A DNA stretch of 42,719 nucleotides from the NCBI GenBank assembly GCA_026415235.1, contig JAOAHM010000009.1:1-42719 (forward strand), read 5' to 3'. A program made the translations under genes and the position numbers. Below are positions 27,350 through 35,501 of this stretch, one piece after another. The notes beneath the pieces were generated by a model. The model was not told the origin of the DNA, searched no databases, and saw only the letters and a program-made list of their open reading frames with translations. The stretch is from Ignavibacteria bacterium (GTDB lineage Bacteria > Bacteroidota > Ignavibacteria > Ch128b). Position 1 is the first letter of the stretch. Every line of letters begins with the position of its first letter.

Positions 27350-28768
27350 ATGAAGGTTAGAGAAGAATTAATTTTAAGAACTGAAAAAGCGGTCAATCAA
27401 GGATATTGCTTGAGTCATTTTGAAGGTAAAGTGGTTTTGGTAGAAAATTGTTTGCCCAATGAACTTGTTCGAGCTAAAATAAAGAAAGTTAAAAAAGATT
27501 ATGTCGAAGCAAGGGCTATTGAAATTTTGGAACCTTCACCAAAGAGAATTGAACCTATTTGTAAATATTTTGGTCTATGTGGTGGTTGTAAATTTCAAAA
27601 CTTAAAGTATGAAGAACAGCTAAATATTAAAAAAGCTTTAGTAGAAGAAGCCTTTCAAAGAACATCAAAAATCTTTGGTCTCAAAATAAACGATGTAATT
27701 CCTTCGGATGAGGAATATTTTTATCGAAATAAAATAGAGTTTTCTTTTGCTAAAAGATGGTTATTTAATGATGAAAAATATACGGAAAAAGAAAAAGAAT
27801 TTGCACTTGGTTTTCATATTCCAAAACAATATGATAAAGTTATTCATATTGATGAGTGTTTTTTGCAGTCACATTTTTCAAATAGAATAAGAAATTTCGT
27901 TGCTGATTTTTTATTTAAGAAAGGTGCAACTATTCATTCTTTGAAAAATCGTGATGGATTATTGAAAGGTCTTCTGGTTCGAGAATCAAAAAATGTTAAT
28001 GAAAAATTAGTTGGATTAATTACAACAAAATTTGATGAAAATATTATCTATGAACTTACGAATTTATTGTTAGAAAATTTCCCAGAATTAACCACATTCG
28101 TAAACATCTTGAGCAGTCCGAATATTAGTTCTACTTTACCAGAAGAAATAAGGACAATCTATGGACGAGGTTACATTTATGAAAAATTATTCGACTATAA
28201 ATTTGAGATTTATCCAAACACTTTCTTTCAAACTAACACAAAACAAGCAGAAAAACTTTTTGGTTATGTAATTAATTATTTGAAAAATGAACTTCTATCA
28301 AAAGGTCAAAAAAGATTTCATACCCTAATTGATTTGTATAGTGGAGTAGGGGTAATTGGAATTTTATTATCGCATTTATTCGAAAGTGTGATTGGTTTTG
28401 AAGAGATTAGAGAATCAATTGAAGCAGCAAAAAGAAATGCGGTTCTTAACAATATTAATAATATTTCGTTCATTCAAAGAGACTTAAATAAAGGATTTGT
28501 TTTCTCTCAAGAAATTGAAAAAAAAGATTTGATATTAATTGCCGATCCACCTCGTACAGGTATGACTGAAAAAACTATTCAATCAATACTTAAAATCAAA
28601 CCATCAATATTCATCTACATTAGTTGTAATCCAATCACTCAAGCAAGAGATTTAGCATCTTTTATTCCGTATTATGAAATTAAATTCCTACAACCTGTCG
28701 ATATGTTCCCTCAAACATACCATATAGAAAACATAGCAATACTGAAAATTTTATCTCATAAAACTTGA
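27350..28768 (+). CDS. 23S rRNA (uracil-5-)-methyltransferase, RlmD/RumA family
   Basis: This 472-residue cytoplasmic enzyme methylates uracil C5 in RNA. It has an N-terminal TRAM domain (residues 1-60), the iron-sulfur cluster cysteines C71, C77 and C80 (CKYFGLCGGC) with a fourth at C170 (IDECFLQS), the FQTN motif before the SAM-binding fold, motif I DLYSGVGVIGI, ADPPRTGM and the catalytic nucleophile C426 in YISCNP. The Fe-S ligands are intact. Which uridine it modifies (U1939, U747 or tRNA U54) cannot be decided, so no gene symbol is given. It precedes the exopolysaccharide operon by only 54 bp and may be co-transcribed with it. Confidence 0.93.
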   Translation: MKVREELILRTEKAVNQGYCLSHFEGKVVLVENCLPNELVRAKIKKVKKDYVEARAIEILEPSPKRIEPICKYFGLCGGCKFQNLKYEEQLNIKKALVEEAFQRTSKIFGLKINDVIPSDEEYFYRNKIEFSFAKRWLFNDEKYTEKEKEFALGFHIPKQYDKVIHIDECFLQSHFSNRIRNFVADFLFKKGATIHSLKNRDGLLKGLLVRESKNVNEKLVGLITTKFDENIIYELTNLLLENFPELTTFVNILSSPNISSTLPEEIRTIYGRGYIYEKLFDYKFEIYPNTFFQTNTKQAEKLFGYVINYLKNELLSKGQKRFHTLIDLYSGVGVIGILLSHLFESVIGFEEIRESIEAAKRNAVLNNINNISFIQRDLNKGFVFSQEIEKKDLILIADPPRTGMTEKTIQSILKIKPSIFIYISCNPITQARDLASFIPYYEIKFLQPVDMFPQTYHIENIAILKILSHKT

Positions 28769-28774
28769 CTTTTA

Positions 28775-28814
28775 TCCTTTATCTTATTATATATGCAATA
28801 GTTAGATAAAGGAG
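28775..28814 (+). promoter_or_regulatory. Hairpin that can hide the ribosome binding site of the BcsB-like gene
   Basis: TCCTTTATCT (28775-28784) is perfectly complementary to AGATAAAGGA (28804-28813), with a 19-base loop. The right arm covers most of the Shine-Dalgarno AAAGGAG (28808-28814), nine bases ahead of the ATG at 28823. No T-run follows, so a terminator is unlikely. The stem would make translation of the first operon gene dependent on unfolding, by temperature, protein or RNA. Confidence 0.5.
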
Positions 28815-28822
28815 TTAAAGTA

Positions 28823-30922
28823 ATGATTAAAAAAATTAGGTGTATTTCTTTTTCTTTTCTTTTAATTCTTAGTATCCTTCCTTTAAGCATTTCAAAAGCC
28901 CAAACATTTAAGGAGATTTCACTCAAAGATATTGGATATCAAAAAGATATAGTTTTATATGGAATAACTCCTGCACAAACTCTTTTCTTTCCAATTCCAA
29001 GGGGAGGTATAGATTTTCAAAATAGTTATTTTGAACTTCATGCGAGTTTTTCATCTATTCTTAGTGATTATTCCAACATTAAAATTTCAGTAAATGATGT
29101 TCCTGTTTATACTGCATTTTTCAAGAGTATTTCAAATAATCCAATTATTCGAATTCCATTGAGTGATGTTAAGCTGGAAGATTTATTAGTAAGCGAAAAA
29201 CCTTTGTTAAAAATTGAAGTGGGTGGTTATTTAAACATAACCGACGATCGGTGTAGAGATTTGGCAACTCAGGGACTTTGGATGGTAATCAGGCAAAAAT
29301 CGAAATTGGTTTTGAGTTATTCGGAAAAGATGAAAAATACAATTGCTGATTTTTTAAGTGATAAATTTGATAGAATTTTAATTCTTACCCCGAAACGATT
29401 AAATCCTGCTTTGGCTGGAAGTGTTATGTGGTTAAATGCCAGATTGCTCGATATTATTAAATCTGAAAATATATCTTATGGAAGTTTCGAAGAAATTGAT
29501 CCAAATAAAATAATTGAATTCTCTCATGTAATTGCAGTTGGAAAGACTGACGAATTATTAAGCTTACCTGTTCCTTTTTCAGTTGAAAGAAATGAAATTC
29601 AAAATCTTGCAAAGCAACAAACAACTATAGAGGATGGTTTGTTATTTGTAAAATTGTTTAATGGAACAAAGGTGTTATATGTTACAGGAGATAATGAAAA
29701 AGCAGTTCAGAAATCAGCTGCTGCCATCGTAAATCCAAAACAATTTCATAAGCTTTTATCGAACTTTTCTGTTGTAAGGTATATTGAACCGTTTAAGGTA
29801 AAATCTTTTGTTGGTAATAAGTACAAATTAACGCTTGATGAATTGGGATTTGAAAGAATTCAAACAAAAGGTATTGGTAGTTTAAGAATAACTATGTTTA
29901 TCTCTGAATTAGAATTAGCAAAATATATAGGCTCGGTTGATTTTTACTTATATTCTAAATACACACCAGTAAAGCAAACATTTCAAAATGGTTTTGTAAA
30001 TGTTTATTTAAATGATGTGCTTGTTGAAAGTAAGAGGCTTGATCATACAGGTGCAATAAATGGTTTGATGGTTCAGCTTCCCAAATATCTCTTTAAAAAA
30101 ATAAATTCCTTTGAGATAGAATTTAATTATTTCCCTGATGAAGGTGAATGTAGAGATGATTTGACTCAATTTGTTGGAGAAGTTTATTCTTATTCATATT
30201 TCGATGTAACTGCAGAGGATGTAAGCAAAGCTTCTAACTTTAATAATTTTCCAAATGCATTTTTAACTAACACATATATAGTTTTTCAATCGTCACCATT
30301 ACCAGAACACATACAAGCTGCAGCATCAATAGTTAATGCAATTCAAAAAATATCTAAACAAGAACAATACTTTCCTCCGATAATGTCATTTGCAGAGATG
30401 TTTGCAACTATGGAAAATTCAAATAATAATTACATTGTAGTTTCGTCTGATGTGAAATACAACAAAGACTCCTTTGAATATCTTCCATTGGATTTGAATC
30501 AAAGTTTCAAGATAATTAGCAGTTCTACAAAACAAGTTATGTTCGAATATTCTGATAATATGCCTATAGCAGTTATGCAATTAACTAAAACTTTAACCAA
30601 TAATAATGTTCTGCTCGTGTCAAGTTATGGTCAAGAAGGTAAAGGTTACCTTGTTAAACTTGCAGATCAATTCAGTCAGAGAATAGGTAACATTGACGGT
30701 AATGTTGCAATAATGAGTGGAGCTGATTATCCATTGGTATTTAAAACCGCTGAAGCTCTCGATAAAATATTATATACTCAACCAGTTGAGAAAGAACCAA
30801 TTAGAATTCGTTGGGACAAGTTCAAATATATTTGGATTATTTTAGCTTGGATTATCATCATTGGATTATCTATACTACTTTATACACGAAGCAGAAGAGG
30901 AGTGAGAATAGCTCGTGGTTAA
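28823..30922 (+). CDS. BcsB-like periplasmic subunit of an exopolysaccharide synthase
   Basis: This 699-residue protein has a signal peptide (FSFLLILSILPLSISKA), a large periplasmic part and one C-terminal membrane helix (WIILAWIIIIGLSILLY, about 671-687) ending in a basic tail, the layout of cellulose synthase subunit BcsB. The early part matches the BcsB pattern: a strand-rich domain (SYFELHASF, KISVNDVPVYTAFF), a cysteine (DDRCRDL) and a Trp. A second similar unit follows near DEGECRDDLTQFVG. BcsB contacts the catalytic subunit through its C-terminal helix and guides the polymer through the periplasm. The catalytic partner is encoded two genes downstream. It is somewhat shorter than typical BcsB, and nothing shows that the polymer is cellulose, so no symbol is given. 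Confidence 0.85.
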   Translation: MIKKIRCISFSFLLILSILPLSISKAQTFKEISLKDIGYQKDIVLYGITPAQTLFFPIPRGGIDFQNSYFELHASFSSILSDYSNIKISVNDVPVYTAFFKSISNNPIIRIPLSDVKLEDLLVSEKPLLKIEVGGYLNITDDRCRDLATQGLWMVIRQKSKLVLSYSEKMKNTIADFLSDKFDRILILTPKRLNPALAGSVMWLNARLLDIIKSENISYGSFEEIDPNKIIEFSHVIAVGKTDELLSLPVPFSVERNEIQNLAKQQTTIEDGLLFVKLFNGTKVLYVTGDNEKAVQKSAAAIVNPKQFHKLLSNFSVVRYIEPFKVKSFVGNKYKLTLDELGFERIQTKGIGSLRITMFISELELAKYIGSVDFYLYSKYTPVKQTFQNGFVNVYLNDVLVESKRLDHTGAINGLMVQLPKYLFKKINSFEIEFNYFPDEGECRDDLTQFVGEVYSYSYFDVTAEDVSKASNFNNFPNAFLTNTYIVFQSSPLPEHIQAAASIVNAIQKISKQEQYFPPIMSFAEMFATMENSNNNYIVVSSDVKYNKDSFEYLPLDLNQSFKIISSSTKQVMFEYSDNMPIAVMQLTKTLTNNNVLLVSSYGQEGKGYLVKLADQFSQRIGNIDGNVAIMSGADYPLVFKTAEALDKILYTQPVEKEPIRIRWDKFKYIWIILAWIIIIGLSILLYTRSRRGVRIARG

Positions 30923-31748
30923 AAGATTTTTAAATCAAATATTATTGGTTGTAGTTTTTATTTCGAGTTTACATGCCAGTGTTTGGCAGCAAAAGATGAA
31001 TAAATACTTTTTATCTGGGGTACAATCTTTTTATTCTTCCGAGACAATTTTTAACTCTAATGGTGAGCGATACTTCTTGCCTTTGGGTGGAGTATTCACG
31101 AAATACGAAACAAATTTATATTATGAATATGGACTTGAAGATGATATAATGTTTCTTGCGAATATGTTTTATTATGGTTTAAGCTATCGCGATAGTATTG
31201 GATTGATATCAAATGGTGGATTTGGTGATCAGGAAGTAGGTTTGCAATTTCAACTTAGTAGAGACATACCAAGTTTAGCACTTCAATTTTTAGTTGCCTT
31301 TCCATTCTACACTAATCCTGGTGATCCACCACTTGGTAATGGACAAGTAGATTTACAGGTCACTGCGCTTGTTGGTTCACCTTTTGGTAGAACTATGTCT
31401 CAAGGATTTTGGGAAATATATTTTGGAATCAGAAAAAGATTTGAAGCGCCTTCTGATCAGCTTAGAGCTGGTGGAACAATTGGACTAAACATTACTCGAA
31501 AAGTTACGATTCTATTTTCTACAAGTTTAATCTTAGGATTAGGTAATCAAGATAAAGTTGATAGAAATTTAACTTTCTCGCAGATATTTTTAAGAAACTT
31601 AGATTTTTCATTACTTAAAATTGAACCAGCAATAGTCTATAAATTCAACAAAAACATTTCAGGTTATGTCGGATACAGCGTGGACGCCTTTGGACGAGAT
31701 GTTGGTGCCGGACGAGCTTTCAAGCTCGGGCTCTGGTTCCAGTCTTGA
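30915..31748 (+). CDS. Outer-membrane beta-barrel protein of the polysaccharide operon
   Basis: This 277-residue protein starts with GTG and overlaps the BcsB-like gene by 8 bp. A signal peptide (ILLVVVFISSLHA) is followed by amphipathic strands rich in Gly, Tyr and Phe (ALQFLVAFPFYTN, FWEIYFGIRKRF, IEPAIVYKF, SGYVGYSVDAFG). The C-terminus KLGLWFQS is a slightly unusual barrel ending. It resembles outer-membrane channels of the phenol-MetA-like kind. In the operon it holds the place where Gram-negative cellulose systems encode BcsC, and may be the export pore, but it has no TPR region. Its last 83 bases also encode the start region of the next gene. Confidence 0.7.
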   Translation: MVKRFLNQILLVVVFISSLHASVWQQKMNKYFLSGVQSFYSSETIFNSNGERYFLPLGGVFTKYETNLYYEYGLEDDIMFLANMFYYGLSYRDSIGLISNGGFGDQEVGLQFQLSRDIPSLALQFLVAFPFYTNPGDPPLGNGQVDLQVTALVGSPFGRTMSQGFWEIYFGIRKRFEAPSDQLRAGGTIGLNITRKVTILFSTSLILGLGNQDKVDRNLTFSQIFLRNLDFSLLKIEPAIVYKFNKNISGYVGYSVDAFGRDVGAGRAFKLGLWFQS

Positions 31749-33597
31749 CAAAAAGGCTTTACAAAATTTATTGATAAAAGAGAGAATCTTCTCTCAAGAA
31801 CAAATCGAAAAAATCGAGGCTTTTGCCGAAAGAGAGAAACTTTATTTTCCAAAAGCTCTTTTGTTCTATGGTTACATTTCGAGAACTGATTATGAAGTTA
31901 TAATAAGAAAAGCTGTTCCTGTTGGCAAGGTTGATTTGTTAATTCAGGAAATTGATTATGAATTATTAATGTCTTTCGATCAAACTTATTTACAAGATAA
32001 ATTGGTATGCCCATTCAAACGAAATGGTGATTATTTATATGTGGCGATGATTAATCCGTTAGATGAAGAAGTAATAAATTACATTTATGAGAGAAGTCAA
32101 TCTCCACTAAAAATATTTTACGCTACCGATGTTGATATTCAATGGGTTTTGCATAAAGCTTTTGGTCAAGAATTAGCTGAAAGTGCAGTTTATAGTCTTT
32201 TTATTGAAGACGAAAGAAGTTCCGCGATTGAAACTTTCACACTTCCTCAAATTATTTCTATTGCATTATTAGGAACTTTATTCATTGTAGGTGTTGCCAT
32301 TAATGCCTCTGTTGCATTTACGATTTTGATGGCAATAGTTAATTTACTTTATTTGTTTTCAATTGGATTTAAGTTTGTTCTTACTCTTGCAGGTGCAAGA
32401 TTCGAATTATATGAAGCGGTTACACAAGCTGAGATTCGAGAACTTCATGATGAAGATTTACCAGTTTATAGTATCTTACTTCCTGTATATAAAGAACCAG
32501 AAGTTATAGAAACATTAATTTATGCATTAAGCCAAATTGATTATCCGAGAGATAAACTTGATATCAAGATTTTACTCGAAGAAGATGATTTCGCTACAAT
32601 TAATAAAATAAGAAATCTAAACATTCCTTCGATTTTCGAGTGCATAGTTGTACCAAATATGCAACCAAAGACCAAACCAAAAGCTTGTAATTATGGTCTG
32701 GTATTCTGTCGCGGTGAAGTTGTAACAATTTACGATGCTGAGGATATTCCCGAACCTGATCAATTAAAGAAAGCTATTGTTGGATTCAAAAAGTTTCCAG
32801 AAGATGTTATTTGTATTCAAGCTCAATTGAATTATTTCAATGCAAATGAGAATTTCTTGACTAAAATGTTTACGCTTGAATATTCTTACTGGTTTGACTA
32901 CATGCTTCCTGGTATGGATAGATTGAATGTGCCCATTCCATTAGGTGGAACAAGTAATCACTTCATAAAAGAAAAGTTGGTTGAATTAAATGCATGGGAT
33001 CCATTCAATGTGACTGAAGATGCTGATTTGGGTGTTAGAGCTTATGCAAAAGGTTATAAAGTTGGAACAATAAATTCAACGACTTATGAAGAAGCAAATA
33101 AAAGAGTAAGAAGTTGGATTCGACAACGATCAAGATGGGTTAAAGGTTATATGCAAACATTCCTTGTTCACATGAGAAATCCTATTGAACTATACAAAAA
33201 AATTGGTTTCAGAGGAATGTTTGCGTTCTTCCTATTTATCGGAGGTACTCCTGCAACCTTCTTAATTAACTTGCCTTTATGGATACTTTTTATCACTTGG
33301 ATAATTTTCCGACCGCAATGGATTTCTGAAATATTTCCAGCATGGGTTTTATACATCTCCCTTTTCAATTTATTAATTGGAAATGCAATGGTTGTGTATA
33401 TGAATATGTTAGCTGTTTTTAGAAGAAGATTGTATGGACTTGTGGTTTACGCTTTGCTTAATCCGTTATATTGGATATTGCATTCATTAGGTGCATATAA
33501 GGCGTTATGGCAACTCATCTTCAAACCATTTTACTGGGAGAAAACAACTCACGGTGTAACTAAAGTTAAAAAGCCAGAAATTTTGAGAACAGTATAA
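31666..33597 (+). CDS. Processive family 2 glycosyltransferase with N-terminal MshEN-like domain
   Basis: This inner-membrane polysaccharide synthase has up to 643 residues. An N-terminal domain (about 28-165; FPKALLFYGYISRTD, VCPFKRNGDYLYVAMINPLDEE) resembles the type II secretion ATPase N-domain (MshEN), some members of which bind cyclic-di-GMP. Two membrane helices follow (about 190-245), then a GT2 domain with the full processive set: acidic LLEEDD (near 307), D357-A-E-D360, TED ending at D452 and QRSRW (487-491), then several C-terminal helices. No PilZ domain follows. The start is uncertain: ATG at 31666 gives an 83-base overlap with the barrel gene; ATG at 31699 is also possible, and neither has a clear ribosome binding site. 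The next gene begins at the very next base after its stop. Confidence 0.88.
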   Translation: MSDTAWTPLDEMLVPDELSSSGSGSSLDKKALQNLLIKERIFSQEQIEKIEAFAEREKLYFPKALLFYGYISRTDYEVIIRKAVPVGKVDLLIQEIDYELLMSFDQTYLQDKLVCPFKRNGDYLYVAMINPLDEEVINYIYERSQSPLKIFYATDVDIQWVLHKAFGQELAESAVYSLFIEDERSSAIETFTLPQIISIALLGTLFIVGVAINASVAFTILMAIVNLLYLFSIGFKFVLTLAGARFELYEAVTQAEIRELHDEDLPVYSILLPVYKEPEVIETLIYALSQIDYPRDKLDIKILLEEDDFATINKIRNLNIPSIFECIVVPNMQPKTKPKACNYGLVFCRGEVVTIYDAEDIPEPDQLKKAIVGFKKFPEDVICIQAQLNYFNANENFLTKMFTLEYSYWFDYMLPGMDRLNVPIPLGGTSNHFIKEKLVELNAWDPFNVTEDADLGVRAYAKGYKVGTINSTTYEEANKRVRSWIRQRSRWVKGYMQTFLVHMRNPIELYKKIGFRGMFAFFLFIGGTPATFLINLPLWILFITWIIFRPQWISEIFPAWVLYISLFNLLIGNAMVVYMNMLAVFRRRLYGLVVYALLNPLYWILHSLGAYKALWQLIFKPFYWEKTTHGVTKVKKPEILRTV

Positions 33598-35112
33598 ATG
33601 GGAATTAAACCAAGAGACATAATTGTCTTTCTCTTTATTTGGATTGGGCTTTTCTTCACTGGTGCGTATTTATATTTCAATTATAATTTTTACGCTCAGG
33701 AAGGAATATTCTTGATGGAGAAAGCCCAACTTGCAATGCGAGGAAACCCACCAAGGTTGGAGAATTTAGGTTTAATATATCCACCATTACCATATTTGTT
33801 TTATTTACCATTAGCTGTATCATCATCACCCATAGCGTCTTTAATCATTTCCACATTTTGGGGTGCATTAGTTATTGCATTGTGTATTCGTTATCTACGA
33901 TGGATCCCAGGAAATACATTAGTTAAACTACTAATTACATCTTTAATGATTGTCAATCCAGTTTTTCTTTATGTAATCTTTGCTCAACCAAGCCAAACAC
34001 TTTATGTATTGTTCTTCGTTGTATTTGTTTATTCGTTCTTTCGATTTCATGAAACAAGAATACCGTACTATATCGTTTTATCTGGAGTTGCTTTAGGTGC
34101 GATGTCGGGAATCAGATATGATACTTTTTTCCTTACTTTAGCTCTTATTCCATTTGCACCATTTTTAATTTCTGAAACAATTGAGTTTAATGTTGTCAGG
34201 ATTTTTGCTCTCACTCTTATGCTTGTTCTTCCGACTTTTATTGTACTTGGTTCTTGGGTTTATTTGAATTGGATTTTTGCAGGTGAACCATTTTATTTCT
34301 ATTTCAGTCCATACTCATATTTCAAACAAGTTTCTAAGGAAATGGCATTACGACCAGAATTGGCTCAAGGAAAAGGAAATCTGATGTGGGCAATTTGGAT
34401 TGTTCTTAAAATGTCCTTTTTAACATATCCAGCTTATTATTTTACATTACCTACCATTAGAACTATTACAATATTTGTTGCTGCTTTTGCTCCAATTATT
34501 CTTCAAATAATTGTAATCTTCCTTGGTATCTCTGCGCTTTCATATAGCTGGTTTGGTGTTTTAATTCCTTTAAGTATAATCATTATGTATTATTTCATTA
34601 ATTCACCGTTGTATAGACCAGTTTATGCTTATGTAGTAATTGTGATAATGGCAATATCAGTTTATTTTGGATATCAATCTTTGGCAAATTCAGTTGAGTT
34701 AACTGAAAAAAATTTTGCAACAGTTTTGAAAGGTGAAAAAGTAAAGGATATTTTTGAAGAGGAACTTCAAGTAGCAAAATTTTTAAAGGAGAATACAACT
34801 GAAAAAGATATGATTTTAATTGATGATGCAGTAGGTTATCCGATTGTGTGTTTCTTCTCAAGTCCAAAACAATTTTACTTACCTTATCAATATGATTATG
34901 TTCGAGTTCTTCAACAACCACAATTTGCTGCAACTTATATTGTTGTACCACGACCAGAATTGACAGTAACAGGTTTTGATCAATTAACGGCAATGTATCC
35001 TGATGCTTTTGAAAAAGGTTTTGATTTTACTACTTTAGTATATCAAACTCCAAATTGGAGAGTTTATAAATCACAAACGCAGCAACAACAAATACCAATA
35101 GAGGAACAATGA
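33598..35112 (+). CDS. Multi-spanning membrane protein, likely GT-C type glycosyltransferase
   Basis: This 504-residue protein has about 9-11 membrane helices and a C-terminal extracytoplasmic part of roughly 110 residues. The first loop (NYNFYAQEGIFLMEKAQLAMRG, then YPPLPYLFYLPLA) has the place and style of the catalytic loop of ArnT/PMT-like GT-C enzymes, which take sugars from lipid carriers on the outer face of the membrane; the usual Asp may be replaced by Glu in AQEG. A GIRYDTFF segment is also typical of this group. It starts directly after the GT2 stop and overlaps the response regulator by four bases, so it is tightly coupled to the synthase. Attaching side sugars or priming the polymer is a plausible but untested role. 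Confidence 0.75.
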   Translation: MGIKPRDIIVFLFIWIGLFFTGAYLYFNYNFYAQEGIFLMEKAQLAMRGNPPRLENLGLIYPPLPYLFYLPLAVSSSPIASLIISTFWGALVIALCIRYLRWIPGNTLVKLLITSLMIVNPVFLYVIFAQPSQTLYVLFFVVFVYSFFRFHETRIPYYIVLSGVALGAMSGIRYDTFFLTLALIPFAPFLISETIEFNVVRIFALTLMLVLPTFIVLGSWVYLNWIFAGEPFYFYFSPYSYFKQVSKEMALRPELAQGKGNLMWAIWIVLKMSFLTYPAYYFTLPTIRTITIFVAAFAPIILQIIVIFLGISALSYSWFGVLIPLSIIIMYYFINSPLYRPVYAYVVIVIMAISVYFGYQSLANSVELTEKNFATVLKGEKVKDIFEEELQVAKFLKENTTEKDMILIDDAVGYPIVCFFSSPKQFYLPYQYDYVRVLQQPQFAATYIVVPRPELTVTGFDQLTAMYPDAFEKGFDFTTLVYQTPNWRVYKSQTQQQQIPIEEQ

Positions 35113-35489
35113 ACAATTATAAAATCCTAATAGTAGACGATAACCCACTTGTGGTTAAAATGCATCTTCATTATTTAAAGAGAGCAGGATTGGATGCAGA
35201 TACTGCCCCAAATGGTAAAGAAGCAAAAGCAAAAGTTGCTGAGAAAACATACGACTTGGTGATTTTAGATTTAATGATGCCCGAAGTTAGTGGTTTTGAA
35301 GTATTAAAAACTATAAGGTCAAATCCGAAAAACAATTCAACTAAAGTTATCGTTGCATCTGCATTAAATGATAAAGAAGTTGTTGAACTCTGTTTTCAGT
35401 TAGGTGCAAATTATTTTGTTACTTCTCCTGTTTCTTATCAATCCTTGATGGAAAAAGTTAAGGACGCTTTAGGTTTGAAGGGAGTTTGA
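35109..35489 (+). CDS. Single-domain response regulator (CheY-like) with altered switch lysine
   Basis: This 126-residue receiver domain has no output domain. The acidic pair D10-D11 and the phospho-acceptor D54 (VILDLMMP) are present, and the Thr/Ser position is S84 (VASAL). The nearly invariant lysine that should precede proline in strand 5 is replaced: the sequence reads FVTSP, with S106 where Lys is expected. Such receivers may be poorly switched by phosphorylation or act as constitutive binding modules. It overlaps the GT-C gene by ATGA and is the last gene of the polysaccharide operon, so its partner is likely a synthase component or a kinase encoded elsewhere. Confidence 0.93.
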   Translation: MNNYKILIVDDNPLVVKMHLHYLKRAGLDADTAPNGKEAKAKVAEKTYDLVILDLMMPEVSGFEVLKTIRSNPKNNSTKVIVASALNDKEVVELCFQLGANYFVTSPVSYQSLMEKVKDALGLKGV

Positions 35490-35501
35490 TTTAACTCCCT
35501 T
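35478..35501. terminator. Hairpin spanning both stop codons of convergent genes
   Basis: AAGGGAGTT (35478-35486) pairs with AACTCCCTT (35493-35501) around a six-base loop. The response-regulator stop lies in the loop and most of the minus-strand rsmI-like stop does too. T-runs on either side are weak, so it may be a compact bidirectional terminator or 3'-end protector. Confidence 0.45.

Noticed and set aside
28775-28814. Reading the hairpin as a terminator of the RNA methyltransferase gene
   Set aside because: No T-run follows and the right arm is the ribosome binding site of the next gene.
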